Numbered from the stretch's first letter, positions 1-5,167 are shown. The stretch is DNA of 5,199 nucleotides from Deltaproteobacteria bacterium (GCA_011051075.1 DREN01000337.1:1-5199), one strand, 5' to 3'. Numbers and translations are program-made. The notes: generated from the sequence alone by a model not told the origin.

Positions 1-17
1 CTGTTTGTTCTGGCGGT

Positions 18-410
18 TCAGCCGGCGATGGTGATGCTGAGGGGGACAACGTGAAGCTGGCCCGATATCTCCCTGGTGGGGCCCAGTCGCCAGTCCGCGC
101 ATCTCAATCCGTGGCCGAGCATCTGGTCGATCCGATCAACCAGGTCTCTGATATTGATGACCGGGTGGCGTGAAAATACCTGTGGGAGCCCATAGGTGAG
201 GTTACAGGCCAGGCACTTTCCCGGTCGCTGCTCCAGGCGGAACTCGAACCGGAGGGTGTCCCTATCCCGTCCCCTGAACCCCAGTCTGATGTCATATGCC
301 CCTTCAGCATGGTCTCCGTAGAGCCCTTCAAAAAAAAGATCGGCCCGCTCGGGCGGGAACAGTTCGCTCAGTGCCTCTGCTGTAAATAGTTGCTCAAACT
401 CCATTTTCAT
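18..410 (-). CDS. Conserved protein of unknown function, 130 aa, with CxxC motif
   Basis: I cannot assign a function. The protein is small, soluble and mixed acidic/basic, with no signal peptide or membrane segment. Its most distinctive part is residues 63-83: a PGKC-x-x-C segment (Cys66, Cys69) running into LTYGLPQVFSRHP. A third cysteine, Cys104, precedes a DWRLG segment. Three cysteines could bind a metal or act in redox chemistry, but this is inference. From memory, similar proteins of about 130 residues occur in Desulfobacterota and sometimes carry a misleading 'pancreas/duodenum homeobox' label; there is no homeodomain here. The start is ambiguous. ATG at 410 overlaps the upstream dehydrogenase stop as ATGA, suggesting translational coupling. 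Met3 (404) sits 8 nt after a GAGG and would give a start reading MEFEQLF. Being downstream of an interrupted gene, its expression may be affected by polarity. Confidence 0.8.
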   Translation of the reverse strand: MKMEFEQLFTAEALSELFPPERADLFFEGLYGDHAEGAYDIRLGFRGRDRDTLRFEFRLEQRPGKCLACNLTYGLPQVFSRHPVINIRDLVDRIDQMLGHGLRCADWRLGPTREISGQLHVVPLSITIAG

Positions 411-1432
411 ATCCTCAGGACCTTTGCCCCTCTGATCCTCCCCTCTTTGAGTTCCGCCAGTGCCCTGTTTGCTTCCCTCAGCTCGAACTCCTGGACCTCA
501 GGTCTTATGGGGATCCTGGATGCAAGGTCTAAAAACTCAGCAATATCCCTCCTGGCCACGTTGGCCACGCTCTTGATCTCTTTTTCAAGCCAGAGATGCT
601 CTGTGTAGTCCAGGTTCAGGAGATACTCCCTGTCCCTGTCCTCCTTGCGGATGGCGTTGATTACCAGCCTTCCGCCGGGCCTCAGGTTCCTGAGTGCCTC
701 GACCACCGGTTTCCATGCGGGCGTGGTGTCTATTATGGAGTCCACTTGAACGGGAGATATCTCTTCCGTATCCCCTCCCCACACGGACCCTAATTCCCTG
801 GCAAAGCCCCTCTCTTTTTAACTTCTAGCAAACACAAAGACATCTGAGTCCGGTAACCTGTGCCTCACCATCTTCAGCACAAGATGGGCCGAGGCCCCGA
901 ATCCGGTCAGTCCGAGCCTCTGCCCCTCCTTCATATTGGTCAGTCTGAGAGAGCGGTACCCGATGGCCCCCGCACACAGGAGGGGCGCTGCCTCAAGATC
1001 GGAGAAGGTGTCCGGGATCCTGCACGCAAAGGCCTCCGGAATGGTCATATACTCAGCGTATCCGCCGTTGGCGTCTCTGCCCGTGGCCTTGAAATCCCTG
1101 CACAGGTTTTCATCGCCGCTGAGGCAGAAGTGGCACTTCCCGCACGACGAGAAGATCCAGCCGACGCCCACCCTGTCTCCGGGCTTAAGCCTGGAAGCCC
1201 CCTTTCCCGTTTCAAGCACCTTCCCCACCGCCTGATGTCCAAGGACCATGGGGAACCTGGCAGGCGGGGTCCTTCCCTCGATCTCATCTAATTCCGTATG
1301 ACAGACACCGCAGGCTGAGACCTTGATGAGGATCTCCCCATCTGCTGGTACAGGATCAGGCATATGGACCATTTTAAGGGGTTCCCTGTTTTCCGCAAAG
1401 CTGGATATTTCAGTCAGTACCATTGCCCTCAT
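407..1432 (-). pseudogene. Zinc-dependent alcohol dehydrogenase (MDR superfamily), interrupted by an in-frame TAA at codon 205
   Basis: This would be an NAD(P)-dependent cytosolic alcohol dehydrogenase of 341 residues, the normal length for the family. The N-terminal GroES-like part holds the catalytic zinc ligands Cys44 (CGVCHTEL), His66 (in GHQ) and probably Cys153. The structural zinc site is Cys97, Cys100, Cys103 and Cys111. The Rossmann glycine motif is GFGASAH at 177-183, which with GHQ recalls the 'adh_fam_2' type of zinc alcohol dehydrogenase. After VFVFARS the frame meets TAA (818-820), then continues in the same frame as KERGFARELGS into the cofactor-domain C-terminus (DSIIDTTPAWKPVV, RPGGRLVINA) to TGA at 407. 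No bases are gained or lost, so this is one nonsense codon or a base-call error. A GTG at 784 could in principle restart translation, but I see no reason to think the C-terminal piece works alone. AAGGAGG lies 10 nt before ATG 1432, favouring Met1 over Met4. Confidence 0.88.
818..820 (-). other. Internal TAA stop within the alcohol dehydrogenase frame
   Basis: The local codons read AGA AGT TAA AAA GAG AGG. Homologous dehydrogenases usually have a charged residue here (family memory), so a single change from GAA, AAA or CAA would explain the stop. TAA is not a known selenocysteine or pyrrolysine codon. Confidence 0.85.
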
Positions 1433-1442
1433 GTTGATCGTC

Positions 1443-1449
1443 CCTCCTT
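1443..1449 (-). promoter_or_regulatory. Ribosome binding site of the alcohol dehydrogenase
   Basis: AAGGAGG on the minus strand, 10 nt before ATG at 1432 and 19 nt before the in-frame ATG at Met4, so it decides for the first start. Confidence 0.75.
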
Positions 1450-1458
1450 TCCGGAGAC

Positions 1459-1488
1459 AGAATACCCCATAAGGGGATTCAGGGTAAA
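1459..1488 (-). promoter_or_regulatory. Candidate sigma-70 promoter of the alcohol dehydrogenase, with a dyad in its spacer
   Basis: TTTACC (1483-1488) and TATTCT (1459-1464) are separated by 18 nt, which would start a transcript near 1452 and leave a leader of about 20 nt that still includes the ribosome site. The spacer is filled by an inverted repeat: on the plus strand GAATaCCCC (1460-1468), ATAA, GGGGATTC (1473-1480), with a single unpaired A at 1464. A dyad between -35 and -10 is where MerR-type regulators bind, although those usually have 19-20 nt spacers. The promoter call rests on motif match only. Confidence 0.4.
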
Positions 1489-1671
1489 GGCTTTATTGCT
1501 CATCCTGAAAACTAAAATCCTCCGTGAGAGGTGCCCTCTCCCCGGAAACCAGAGACAGGGAGTGAAAACCAGCATGACCCATGATTCCTTTGTACGGCCC
1601 TGGCCGGTGCCCGGTTGGGCCTGTTTCAGAGGGGGCCCGTGTGCCACTGCCCAATGACCAGGATCTTTACC

Positions 1672-1700
1672 TTTTCATGTAGCATGGGACAGTGTATATA
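1672..1700 (+). promoter_or_regulatory. Candidate promoter of the acetyltransferase gene
   Basis: TTTTCA (1672-1677) and TATATA (1695-1700) with a 17-nt spacer, about 35 nt before the likely ATG at 1736. The -35 matches the consensus at four of six positions. The rest of the divergent gap (1504-1671) shows no convincing gene. Confidence 0.35.
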
Positions 1701-1735
1701 AGTCATGGAAAGACTGCTTGGGAAGATTGGGAAGC

Positions 1736-2239
1736 ATGAAAAGACCTGAGGTGCTATATTTCTTTGAAAGGCCGGAGGCAGTTCCGCCCAAAAGGCTCTT
1801 CCAAATCCGCGACCTCATCGAGGAGGGAACCGGTGTGGGCACATCCTGGATCATGGAAAACCTCCAGAGGGCCTTTCTTATAGGCTATGCCGAGCACAGT
1901 GCGGAGATCGTGGGCACTTCAACCCATAAGTATCCGAAAGATTCCTACCGGAAAAAGATCGAAGATGCCACAGGTCTTGATCTTTCCGGCTATCTGGAGC
2001 GGGGCTATACCGCGGTAAGGCCCGGGTACAGGGGCCTCGGTATCGGAGGGAGGCTCATAAGGGGGCTTATTGAACGATCGGGGGACAAGAAGGTCTATGT
2101 GACCATACGAACAGATAACGTGCCCCCCCTTAAGATGACCCACCGGGAAGGGATGCTCCTGGTGGCCACCTTTAGAAACCATAGGACCGGCCATGAGCTG
2201 GCCCTCTTTGCCAACCAGCGACCGCCCCTGAAAGCATAG
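1736..2239 (+). CDS. GNAT-family N-acetyltransferase
   Basis: Predicted acetyl-CoA-dependent transferase of 167 residues; the substrate cannot be told from sequence. The cofactor-binding motif A is clear: VRPGYRGLGIGGRLI, giving the R-x-x-G-x-G pyrophosphate loop at residues 99-104, followed by the helix RLIRGLIERS. A beta-strand KVYVTIRTDN and the segment MTHREGMLLV then match the late part of the fold, where the family carries a second acetyl-CoA contact region. The N-terminal half is family-specific, with no membrane or signal segment. I chose ATG 1736. An upstream TTG at 1718 in the same frame would add six residues (MGRLGS), but they look untypical. The ribosome site is weak for both: GGGAAG at 1720-1725 lies 10 nt before the ATG. 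The gene diverges from the dehydrogenase and is followed by a weak terminator-like hairpin, so it is probably transcribed alone. Confidence 0.85.
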   Translation: MKRPEVLYFFERPEAVPPKRLFQIRDLIEEGTGVGTSWIMENLQRAFLIGYAEHSAEIVGTSTHKYPKDSYRKKIEDATGLDLSGYLERGYTAVRPGYRGLGIGGRLIRGLIERSGDKKVYVTIRTDNVPPLKMTHREGMLLVATFRNHRTGHELALFANQRPPLKA

Positions 2240-2249
2240 GTTTGACCAA

Positions 2250-2269
2250 CGACCTTTGAAGGCGTTTTT
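2250..2269 (+). terminator. Weak terminator-like hairpin after the acetyltransferase
   Basis: A short stem (CG-CCT paired with AGG-CG, one bulged A, loop TTGA) spans 2250-2264 and is followed directly by five T residues. It begins 11 nt after the stop codon, the expected place for an intrinsic terminator, but the stem is short. Confidence 0.35.
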
Positions 2270-2333
2270 CATTGAGGGCCTAAGGGCTCGCGCGGGGGGC
2301 CGCACCCACCGTTTTTCCGGATTAGACCGGGAC

Positions 2334-2340
2334 AAGGAGG
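2334..2340 (+). promoter_or_regulatory. Ribosome binding site of the DUF362 gene
   Basis: AAGGAGG, 6 nt before ATG 2347; a near-perfect match that fixes this start. Confidence 0.85.
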
Positions 2341-2346
2341 GTTTAT

Positions 2347-3417
2347 ATGACGAGGGTAAGTATCCAGAAAGCCACCTACGGGGAACCCGGAATCGAGAGG
2401 CTTCTCGGTCCCCTGGGAGGTATGGGGAATTTTGTGGAAGAGGGGGACAGGGTTCTCCTGAAGGTAAACCTCCTGTCTGCGCGGGAGCCGGAAAAGGCAG
2501 TCACAACACATCCCGCACTCGTCAGGGCAGTGGCCCTGGCCGTCAGGGACGCGGGGGGGAGGCCCTATATCGGTGATTCACCGGCGGGGAGATTCTCTGA
2601 GAGGGCGTTGAGGAAGGCCTATAAAAAGACCGGACTGGAGGCCTTATCAAAGGAAGAGGGGATCCCCCTGAACTGGGATACCAATAGCAGGCGGGTGGAT
2701 ATCCGGGACGGGCTGAGGCTGAAGCAGGTTCCCGTATGCAACTTTGTGCTGGAAGCGGATAAGATTATCGCCCTGCCCAAGCTGAAAACCCACTCACTCC
2801 AATTCATGACCCTGGCTTGCAAGATAACCTACGGGGCTGTGCCGGGGCTCACAAAGGCGAGGTATCATGGTAGGTTCCCGAGACGTGCCGCCTTTGCCGA
2901 TATGATACTCGATATCATGGCATGCGTTAGTCCCCGATTGTACGTTATGGACGGCATCCTTGCCATGGAGGGGCAGGGTCCGGGAAGTGGAGACCCCGTA
3001 AACCTGGGCTGGCTTCTGGCCTCCACCGATCCTGTGGCCATGGATATTTCCGTCTGCAGGCTCCTTGGAATAGAGCCCGTGGCCATTCCCGTCCTGAAGA
3101 GGGCCAAGGTCAGGGGCTTGTGGCCGGAGGCCATGGAGTATCCGTTGCTCGCCCCCGGGGAGATCGGATGTCAGGGGTTCAAACTGCCCAACACCACCGA
3201 TCATCTGTTGACGGAAAAGAAGCAGCCCAATAAGAGACCCCTGGTCACGGAGAGATGCATAGGCTGCGGAGAGTGCCGGGAGATCTGTCCCAAGGAGGCA
3301 ATTCAGATTGAAGGGGAGCGGGCGTCCATCGACCGTTCAAAATGTATAAGTTGTTTCTGCTGTCACGAAGTCTGTCCGGAAAAGGCCATTGAGCTGGTGG
3401 CGGAAAGAAAGGGCTGA
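2347..3417 (+). CDS. DUF362 domain protein with C-terminal 2x[4Fe-4S] ferredoxin domain
   Basis: A 356-residue protein, cytosolic by its lack of signal or membrane segments. Residues 1-280 carry DUF362 landmarks: VLLKVNLL near 36-43, GDSPAG at 76-81, PKLKTH at 144-149, ACKITYGAVPG at 157-167 with Lys170 and His174 following, MDGILAMEGQGPGSG at 201-215 and STDPVAMD at 226-233. The C-terminal tail has two cluster motifs. Cys304, 307, 310 and 314 and Cys333, 336, 339 and 343 each follow CxxCxxCxxxCP, which normally binds two [4Fe-4S] clusters; Cys338 is an extra cysteine in the second. DUF362 proteins have no settled biochemical role; the ferredoxin part implies electron transfer or redox sensing, but the partner is unknown. 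The domain order matches known DUF362-ferredoxin fusions in anaerobes. No promoter is evident in the 107 nt gap from the acetyltransferase, so read-through from it remains possible. Confidence 0.93.
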   Translation: MTRVSIQKATYGEPGIERLLGPLGGMGNFVEEGDRVLLKVNLLSAREPEKAVTTHPALVRAVALAVRDAGGRPYIGDSPAGRFSERALRKAYKKTGLEALSKEEGIPLNWDTNSRRVDIRDGLRLKQVPVCNFVLEADKIIALPKLKTHSLQFMTLACKITYGAVPGLTKARYHGRFPRRAAFADMILDIMACVSPRLYVMDGILAMEGQGPGSGDPVNLGWLLASTDPVAMDISVCRLLGIEPVAIPVLKRAKVRGLWPEAMEYPLLAPGEIGCQGFKLPNTTDHLLTEKKQPNKRPLVTERCIGCGECREICPKEAIQIEGERASIDRSKCISCFCCHEVCPEKAIELVAERKG

Positions 3418-3532
3418 ACTGAGGCATTCCGGAATGGCCTATCGTCTGATCCTTCCGGGGCGGCAAAGAGACTAAGACTTAATAAACCACTTTAATTTCA
3501 ATAAGTTGTAGAATTTACGAGACGTCTCTTTA
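3418..3532. other. Intergenic gap between the convergent DUF362 and tRNA-Leu genes
   Basis: No gene is visible. It holds an imperfect palindrome around ATTCCGGAAT (3422-3440), without a T-run after it, an AT-rich stretch at about 3478-3518, and the perfect 10-bp palindrome GAGACGTCTC (3520-3529) just past the tRNA 3' end. None is a convincing terminator for either gene. Confidence 0.5.
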
Positions 3533-3621
3533 TGGTGCCTGGGACGAGAATCGAACTCGTACAGAGACTAAGCTCCGAGGGATTTTAAGTCCCTTGCGTC
3601 TACCTATTCCGCCACCCAGGC
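3533..3621 (-). tRNA. tRNA-Leu, anticodon UAA
   Basis: The acceptor stem GCCTGGG (3615-3621) pairs perfectly with CCCAGGC (3537-3543), followed by discriminator A and an encoded CCA (3533-3535). The anticodon stem AGGGA/TCCCT (3590-3594/3578-3582) encloses loop CTTAAAA; positions 34-36 are TAA (3585-3587), reading leucine UUA and probably UUG. A long variable arm (class II tRNA) and a T arm ACGAG-TTCGATT-CTCGT confirm leucine. The D-arm region has GGCGGAATAGGTAGACGC, typical of tRNA-Leu. Nothing suggests a broken gene, and no copy of its 3' end is present elsewhere in the window to mark an integrated element. Confidence 0.97.
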
Positions 3622-3662
3622 ATTTAGAGTGAAACAGTGGCAAGCCTGTCTTCTTGGGAGGC

Positions 3663-3691
3663 AGTATAGGGGAATTGCCTTTACGGGTCAA
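3663..3691 (-). promoter_or_regulatory. Sigma-70 promoter of tRNA-Leu
   Basis: TTGACC (3686-3691) and TATACT (3663-3668) stand exactly 17 nt apart, each a near-consensus match. Transcription would start near 3656, about 35 nt before the mature tRNA 5' end. The bases just after the -10 read GCCTCCC; a GC-rich discriminator is typical of stringently controlled stable-RNA promoters. Confidence 0.75.
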
Positions 3692-3925
3692 GCAAAATGC
3701 GAGTGTCCGGCCTCGGCCCGGATTGGGTGGGCGTCGATGAAAGGAGGGTAGACGGGATCATCGCCGCAGGTGACATGAAATCTCCTGTGGCGCCCTTTGT
3801 CAGGGCCGGGAAAAGAAAATCCCCTGAACCCTGGCGTGTGGTTGGCGATCAGGTTCACAACTTTGATGCATCGTTACCTCTGCCACTGATTCACAATTCA
3901 AGCTGTAATCCCGGTTTCAAGTGGA

Positions 3926-3978
3926 GGACCGGTAGAGAAGCATATAACTTTTCGAGCTTAAGGATATTCTACCGGTCC
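3926..3978. repeat. 11-bp perfect inverted repeat with 31-nt loop
   Basis: GGACCGGTAGA (3926-3936) is exactly mirrored by TCTACCGGTCC (3968-3978). The interior can add a small AAGC/GCTT stem (3938-3941/3956-3959). It lies about 30 nt past the GAF stop in that gene's direction, so it could be a 3' mRNA structure; no T-run follows on the minus strand. It could also be a small mobile-repeat remnant. Confidence 0.6.
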
Positions 3979-3990
3979 CCTGCATGCAGG
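3979..3990. repeat. 12-bp perfect palindrome CCTGCATGCAGG
   Basis: Self-complementary CCTGCATGCAGG, adjoining the 11-bp inverted repeat and 15 nt past the GAF stop codon. It has no loop, so it is more likely a DNA site than an RNA hairpin, or chance. Confidence 0.45.
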
Positions 3991-4005
3991 ATTCAGGCGC
4001 GAGTA

Positions 4006-4632
4006 TCAGGAGGCCTTTTTGGTCGCTTCGCTCAAAGGAACACTCACGGGAACCCCTTCATAGGGGGTTCTTCTCTTACTTCTTGATACTTTCGCCTCTC
4101 TCATTGCCTTTAAGATACCAATTGCCTCCTTTTGCCCCTGATACAGTCTGCTCATCTCTATGGCCATGCCGGCTATCTGCGCCAGTGCCTGAACAAAATT
4201 CACGTCTTCCAGGGTGAACTCCCAGGGCTCCGAAGTGTAAACACGCAAGGCACCTGCCACCTTACCACGTATTATCACGGGCACGGACAATATGGAGACG
4301 ATTCCCTCTTCTTTGGCCTCTTCAGCATACTGAATTCTCGGGTCATCGCCGACATCGTAGATTGCAACCGGACCGTCCTCCAGGGACTGGGAAATCGATT
4401 TCATGGCACTCAGGGGGCCTTTATTGATATACTTGTCACTCAGGCCAAATGAGGCGGCCATTTCCAGTTCGTGGGTTTTGCGGTTGATAAGAAACAGGGC
4501 ACACCCTTTGGCATCCAGAGCCGTTTTGATCCCTTCCACTGTGATGAGCACAACCTCCTCCGGGTCTCTGGAATGGGAGATGCCTTTGGTAATCTTAATC
4601 ATCGTTTCATAATTTATGAGTTGCTTTTTCAT
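4006..4632 (-). CDS. Single-domain GAF protein
   Basis: A 208-residue cytosolic protein with one GAF domain over about residues 20-165 and no attached kinase, cyclase, phosphodiesterase or DNA-binding domain. Visible landmarks are the first strand with GCALFLIN (43-50), ASFGLSDKYINKG (60-72), the central VAIYDVGDDPRIQYAEEA region (89-106), and the typical end SILSVPVIIRGKVAGALRVY (113-132) and FTLEDVNFVQALAQIAGMAIE (139-159). GAF domains bind small ligands or chromophores and signal to partners; the ligand cannot be inferred here. A basic tail (about 179-208, rich in K/R/S) follows. ATG 4632 is fixed by AAGGAGGT (4637-4644), with GGAGG 5 nt away. Its neighbours offer no obvious signalling partner, so it probably acts in trans on a protein encoded elsewhere. 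Confidence 0.92.
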   Translation of the reverse strand: MKKQLINYETMIKITKGISHSRDPEEVVLITVEGIKTALDAKGCALFLINRKTHELEMAASFGLSDKYINKGPLSAMKSISQSLEDGPVAIYDVGDDPRIQYAEEAKEEGIVSILSVPVIIRGKVAGALRVYTSEPWEFTLEDVNFVQALAQIAGMAIEMSRLYQGQKEAIGILKAMREAKVSRSKRRTPYEGVPVSVPLSEATKKAS

Positions 4633-4669
4633 GGCGACCTCCTTTTGTTAAAGGGTTGTTAAATGGAAA

Positions 4670-4690
4670 CGCAGGCTTTTTCAGCCTGTG
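4670..4690 (-). promoter_or_regulatory. Hairpin in the GAF gene leader
   Basis: CAGGCT and AGCCTG (4672-4677/4683-4688) form a perfect 6-bp stem, extended by G-T and C-G pairs to 8, with loop GAAAA on the minus strand. It lies 38 nt before the start codon. No long T-run follows, so it is a weak terminator at best; it may shape the leader or end upstream transcription. Confidence 0.4.
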
Positions 4691-4700
4691 CGGTTAGACT

Positions 4701-5018
4701 TCAGCAATTGTGGATATGAGATCTATCCCGCCCGTGGCGGGAGTCCGTCCGTGGGATAAGACCACGTTCCCCGGCGCAAGCCGGGGATTCGCGTCCGTCT
4801 CCACGCTCCCTGGTCAATGCGGCACTATCTATCTTCCCGGGATCAATACCCATTCCATAGATGTTGTTGAGCGGGATTGAAGGATTGGCACTCGAATTAA
4901 AGAGGATCTGATACGGGGGAAGGATTGTCTGGGAACAAAGGCCCAGGACAGGGATATGGCTTCCATTTAACGTCTTGCTGTCATAGACGATCAAGATCTG
5001 GCGCGCGGCTGCATCCAT
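4701..5018 (-). CDS. Possible small protein, 105 aa, unrecognised, with repeat-derived C-terminus
   Basis: I do not recognise this frame. It is supported by GGAGG (5025-5029) 6 nt before ATG 5018 and by protein-like residues 7-68: a hydrophobic start QILIVYDSKTLNG, then VLGLCSQTILPPYQILF and NNIYGMGIDPGKID. From about residue 71 the protein becomes Arg/Gly/Asp/His-rich because the DNA there is a run of hairpins, so the C-terminus looks like translated non-coding sequence. It may be a gene whose original end was replaced or displaced by the hairpin element, or a chance frame. In the same frame a TTG at 5078 would add 20 residues without a better ribosome site. There is no signal peptide or clear membrane segment. 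The GAF gene lies 68 nt downstream on the same strand, so the two could share a transcript. Confidence 0.4.
   Translation of the reverse strand: MDAAARQILIVYDSKTLNGSHIPVLGLCSQTILPPYQILFNSSANPSIPLNNIYGMGIDPGKIDSAALTRERGDGRESPACAGERGLIPRTDSRHGRDRSHIHNC
4726..4806. repeat. Cluster of four consecutive hairpins
   Basis: Four hairpins lie almost back to back. H1 is TCCCGCC-CGT-GGCGGGA (4726-4742). H2 is CGTGG-GATAAGA-CCACG (4750-4766). H3 is TCCCCGGC-GCAA-GCCGGGGA (4768-4787), 8 bp closed on the plus strand by a GNRA-type GCAA loop. H4 is a weaker GCGT/ACGC (4791-4806). GTCCGTC occurs twice, at 4743-4749 and 4793-4799. The density of structure suggests a dispersed palindromic (REP-like) element or a structured RNA, not protein coding. 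Confidence 0.6.
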
Positions 5019-5098
5019 GCTGTGCCTCCACGACGCATAATCGCTGTGCAATGAACAGACCCTCGACGGTGCTTGCAATTACACAACGGTATATCCGT

Positions 5099-5117
5099 CA
5101 TTCTATGAAACAGAATG
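5099..5117. repeat. Operator-like inverted repeat upstream of the 105-aa frame
   Basis: CATTCT (5099-5104) and AGAATG (5112-5117), perfect 6-bp arms separated by 7 nt, about 80 nt before ATG 5018. The size and spacing suit a dimeric regulator site; no regulator gene is in the window. Confidence 0.3.
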
Positions 5118-5140
5118 TCTTTTTAAGAGGTATATATTAA

Positions 5141-5167
5141 ACTATACACAAAAACGTCCTCCGTCAA
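5141..5167 (-). promoter_or_regulatory. Possible promoter upstream of the 105-aa frame
   Basis: TTGACG (5162-5167) and TATAGT (5141-5146) are both good boxes, but the 15-nt spacer is short. A second inverted repeat, GTATA (5130-5134) and TATAC (5143-5147), overlaps the -10. The same bases could instead be the end of an upstream coding region, which would weaken this call. Confidence 0.3.

Larger units (their letters stand above)
3692..4005. other. Long intergenic spacer between the tRNA-Leu promoter and the GAF gene
   Basis: About 310 bases with no convincing gene. A plus-strand frame (3697-4086) has no ribosome site and runs into the GAF gene antisense. A 31-codon minus-strand frame (3681-3776, Ser/Thr/Pro-rich) has a GGAG 5 nt before its ATG, but its stop lies in the tRNA promoter spacer and it is probably chance. 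The right end, 3926-3990, holds an inverted repeat and a palindrome, listed separately. Confidence 0.5.

Noticed and set aside
785..817. Frameshift between the two dehydrogenase halves
   Set aside because: The two open stretches are separated by exactly 33 nt and translate in the same frame; only the TAA interrupts them.
818..820. Recoded stop (selenocysteine or pyrrolysine) in the dehydrogenase
   Set aside because: The codon is TAA, whereas recoding uses TGA or TAG, and no catalytic residue is expected at this position.
860..1291. Plus-strand frame of 143 codons opposite the dehydrogenase
   Set aside because: It is antisense to well-conserved zinc-site codons, has no family features and looks like a mirror frame.
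2292..2303. GCGG-GGGG-CCGC as a terminator before the DUF362 gene
   Set aside because: Only 4 bp with a G-only loop, and the T-run comes 8 nt later, so it is too weak.
3422..3440. Palindrome after the DUF362 gene as its terminator
   Set aside because: It has almost no loop and no T-run follows.
3467..3572. Direct repeat AGAGACTAAG (3467-3476 and 3563-3572) as an attachment-site scar at the tRNA
   Set aside because: Only 10 bases, in the variable arm and not the tRNA 3' end where integrases act, and no integrase is present.
4050..4080. Plus-strand intrinsic terminator
   Set aside because: No plus-strand gene ends before it, and the bases encode the GAF protein tail; kept only as a point of interest.
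3697..4086. Plus-strand frame of 129 codons
   Set aside because: No ribosome site, starts at the tRNA promoter, and overlaps the strong GAF gene antisense.
4670..4690. Cyclic-di-GMP riboswitch in the GAF leader
   Set aside because: The hairpin has a superficially similar CACAGG start, but the second stem and conserved core of that class are missing.
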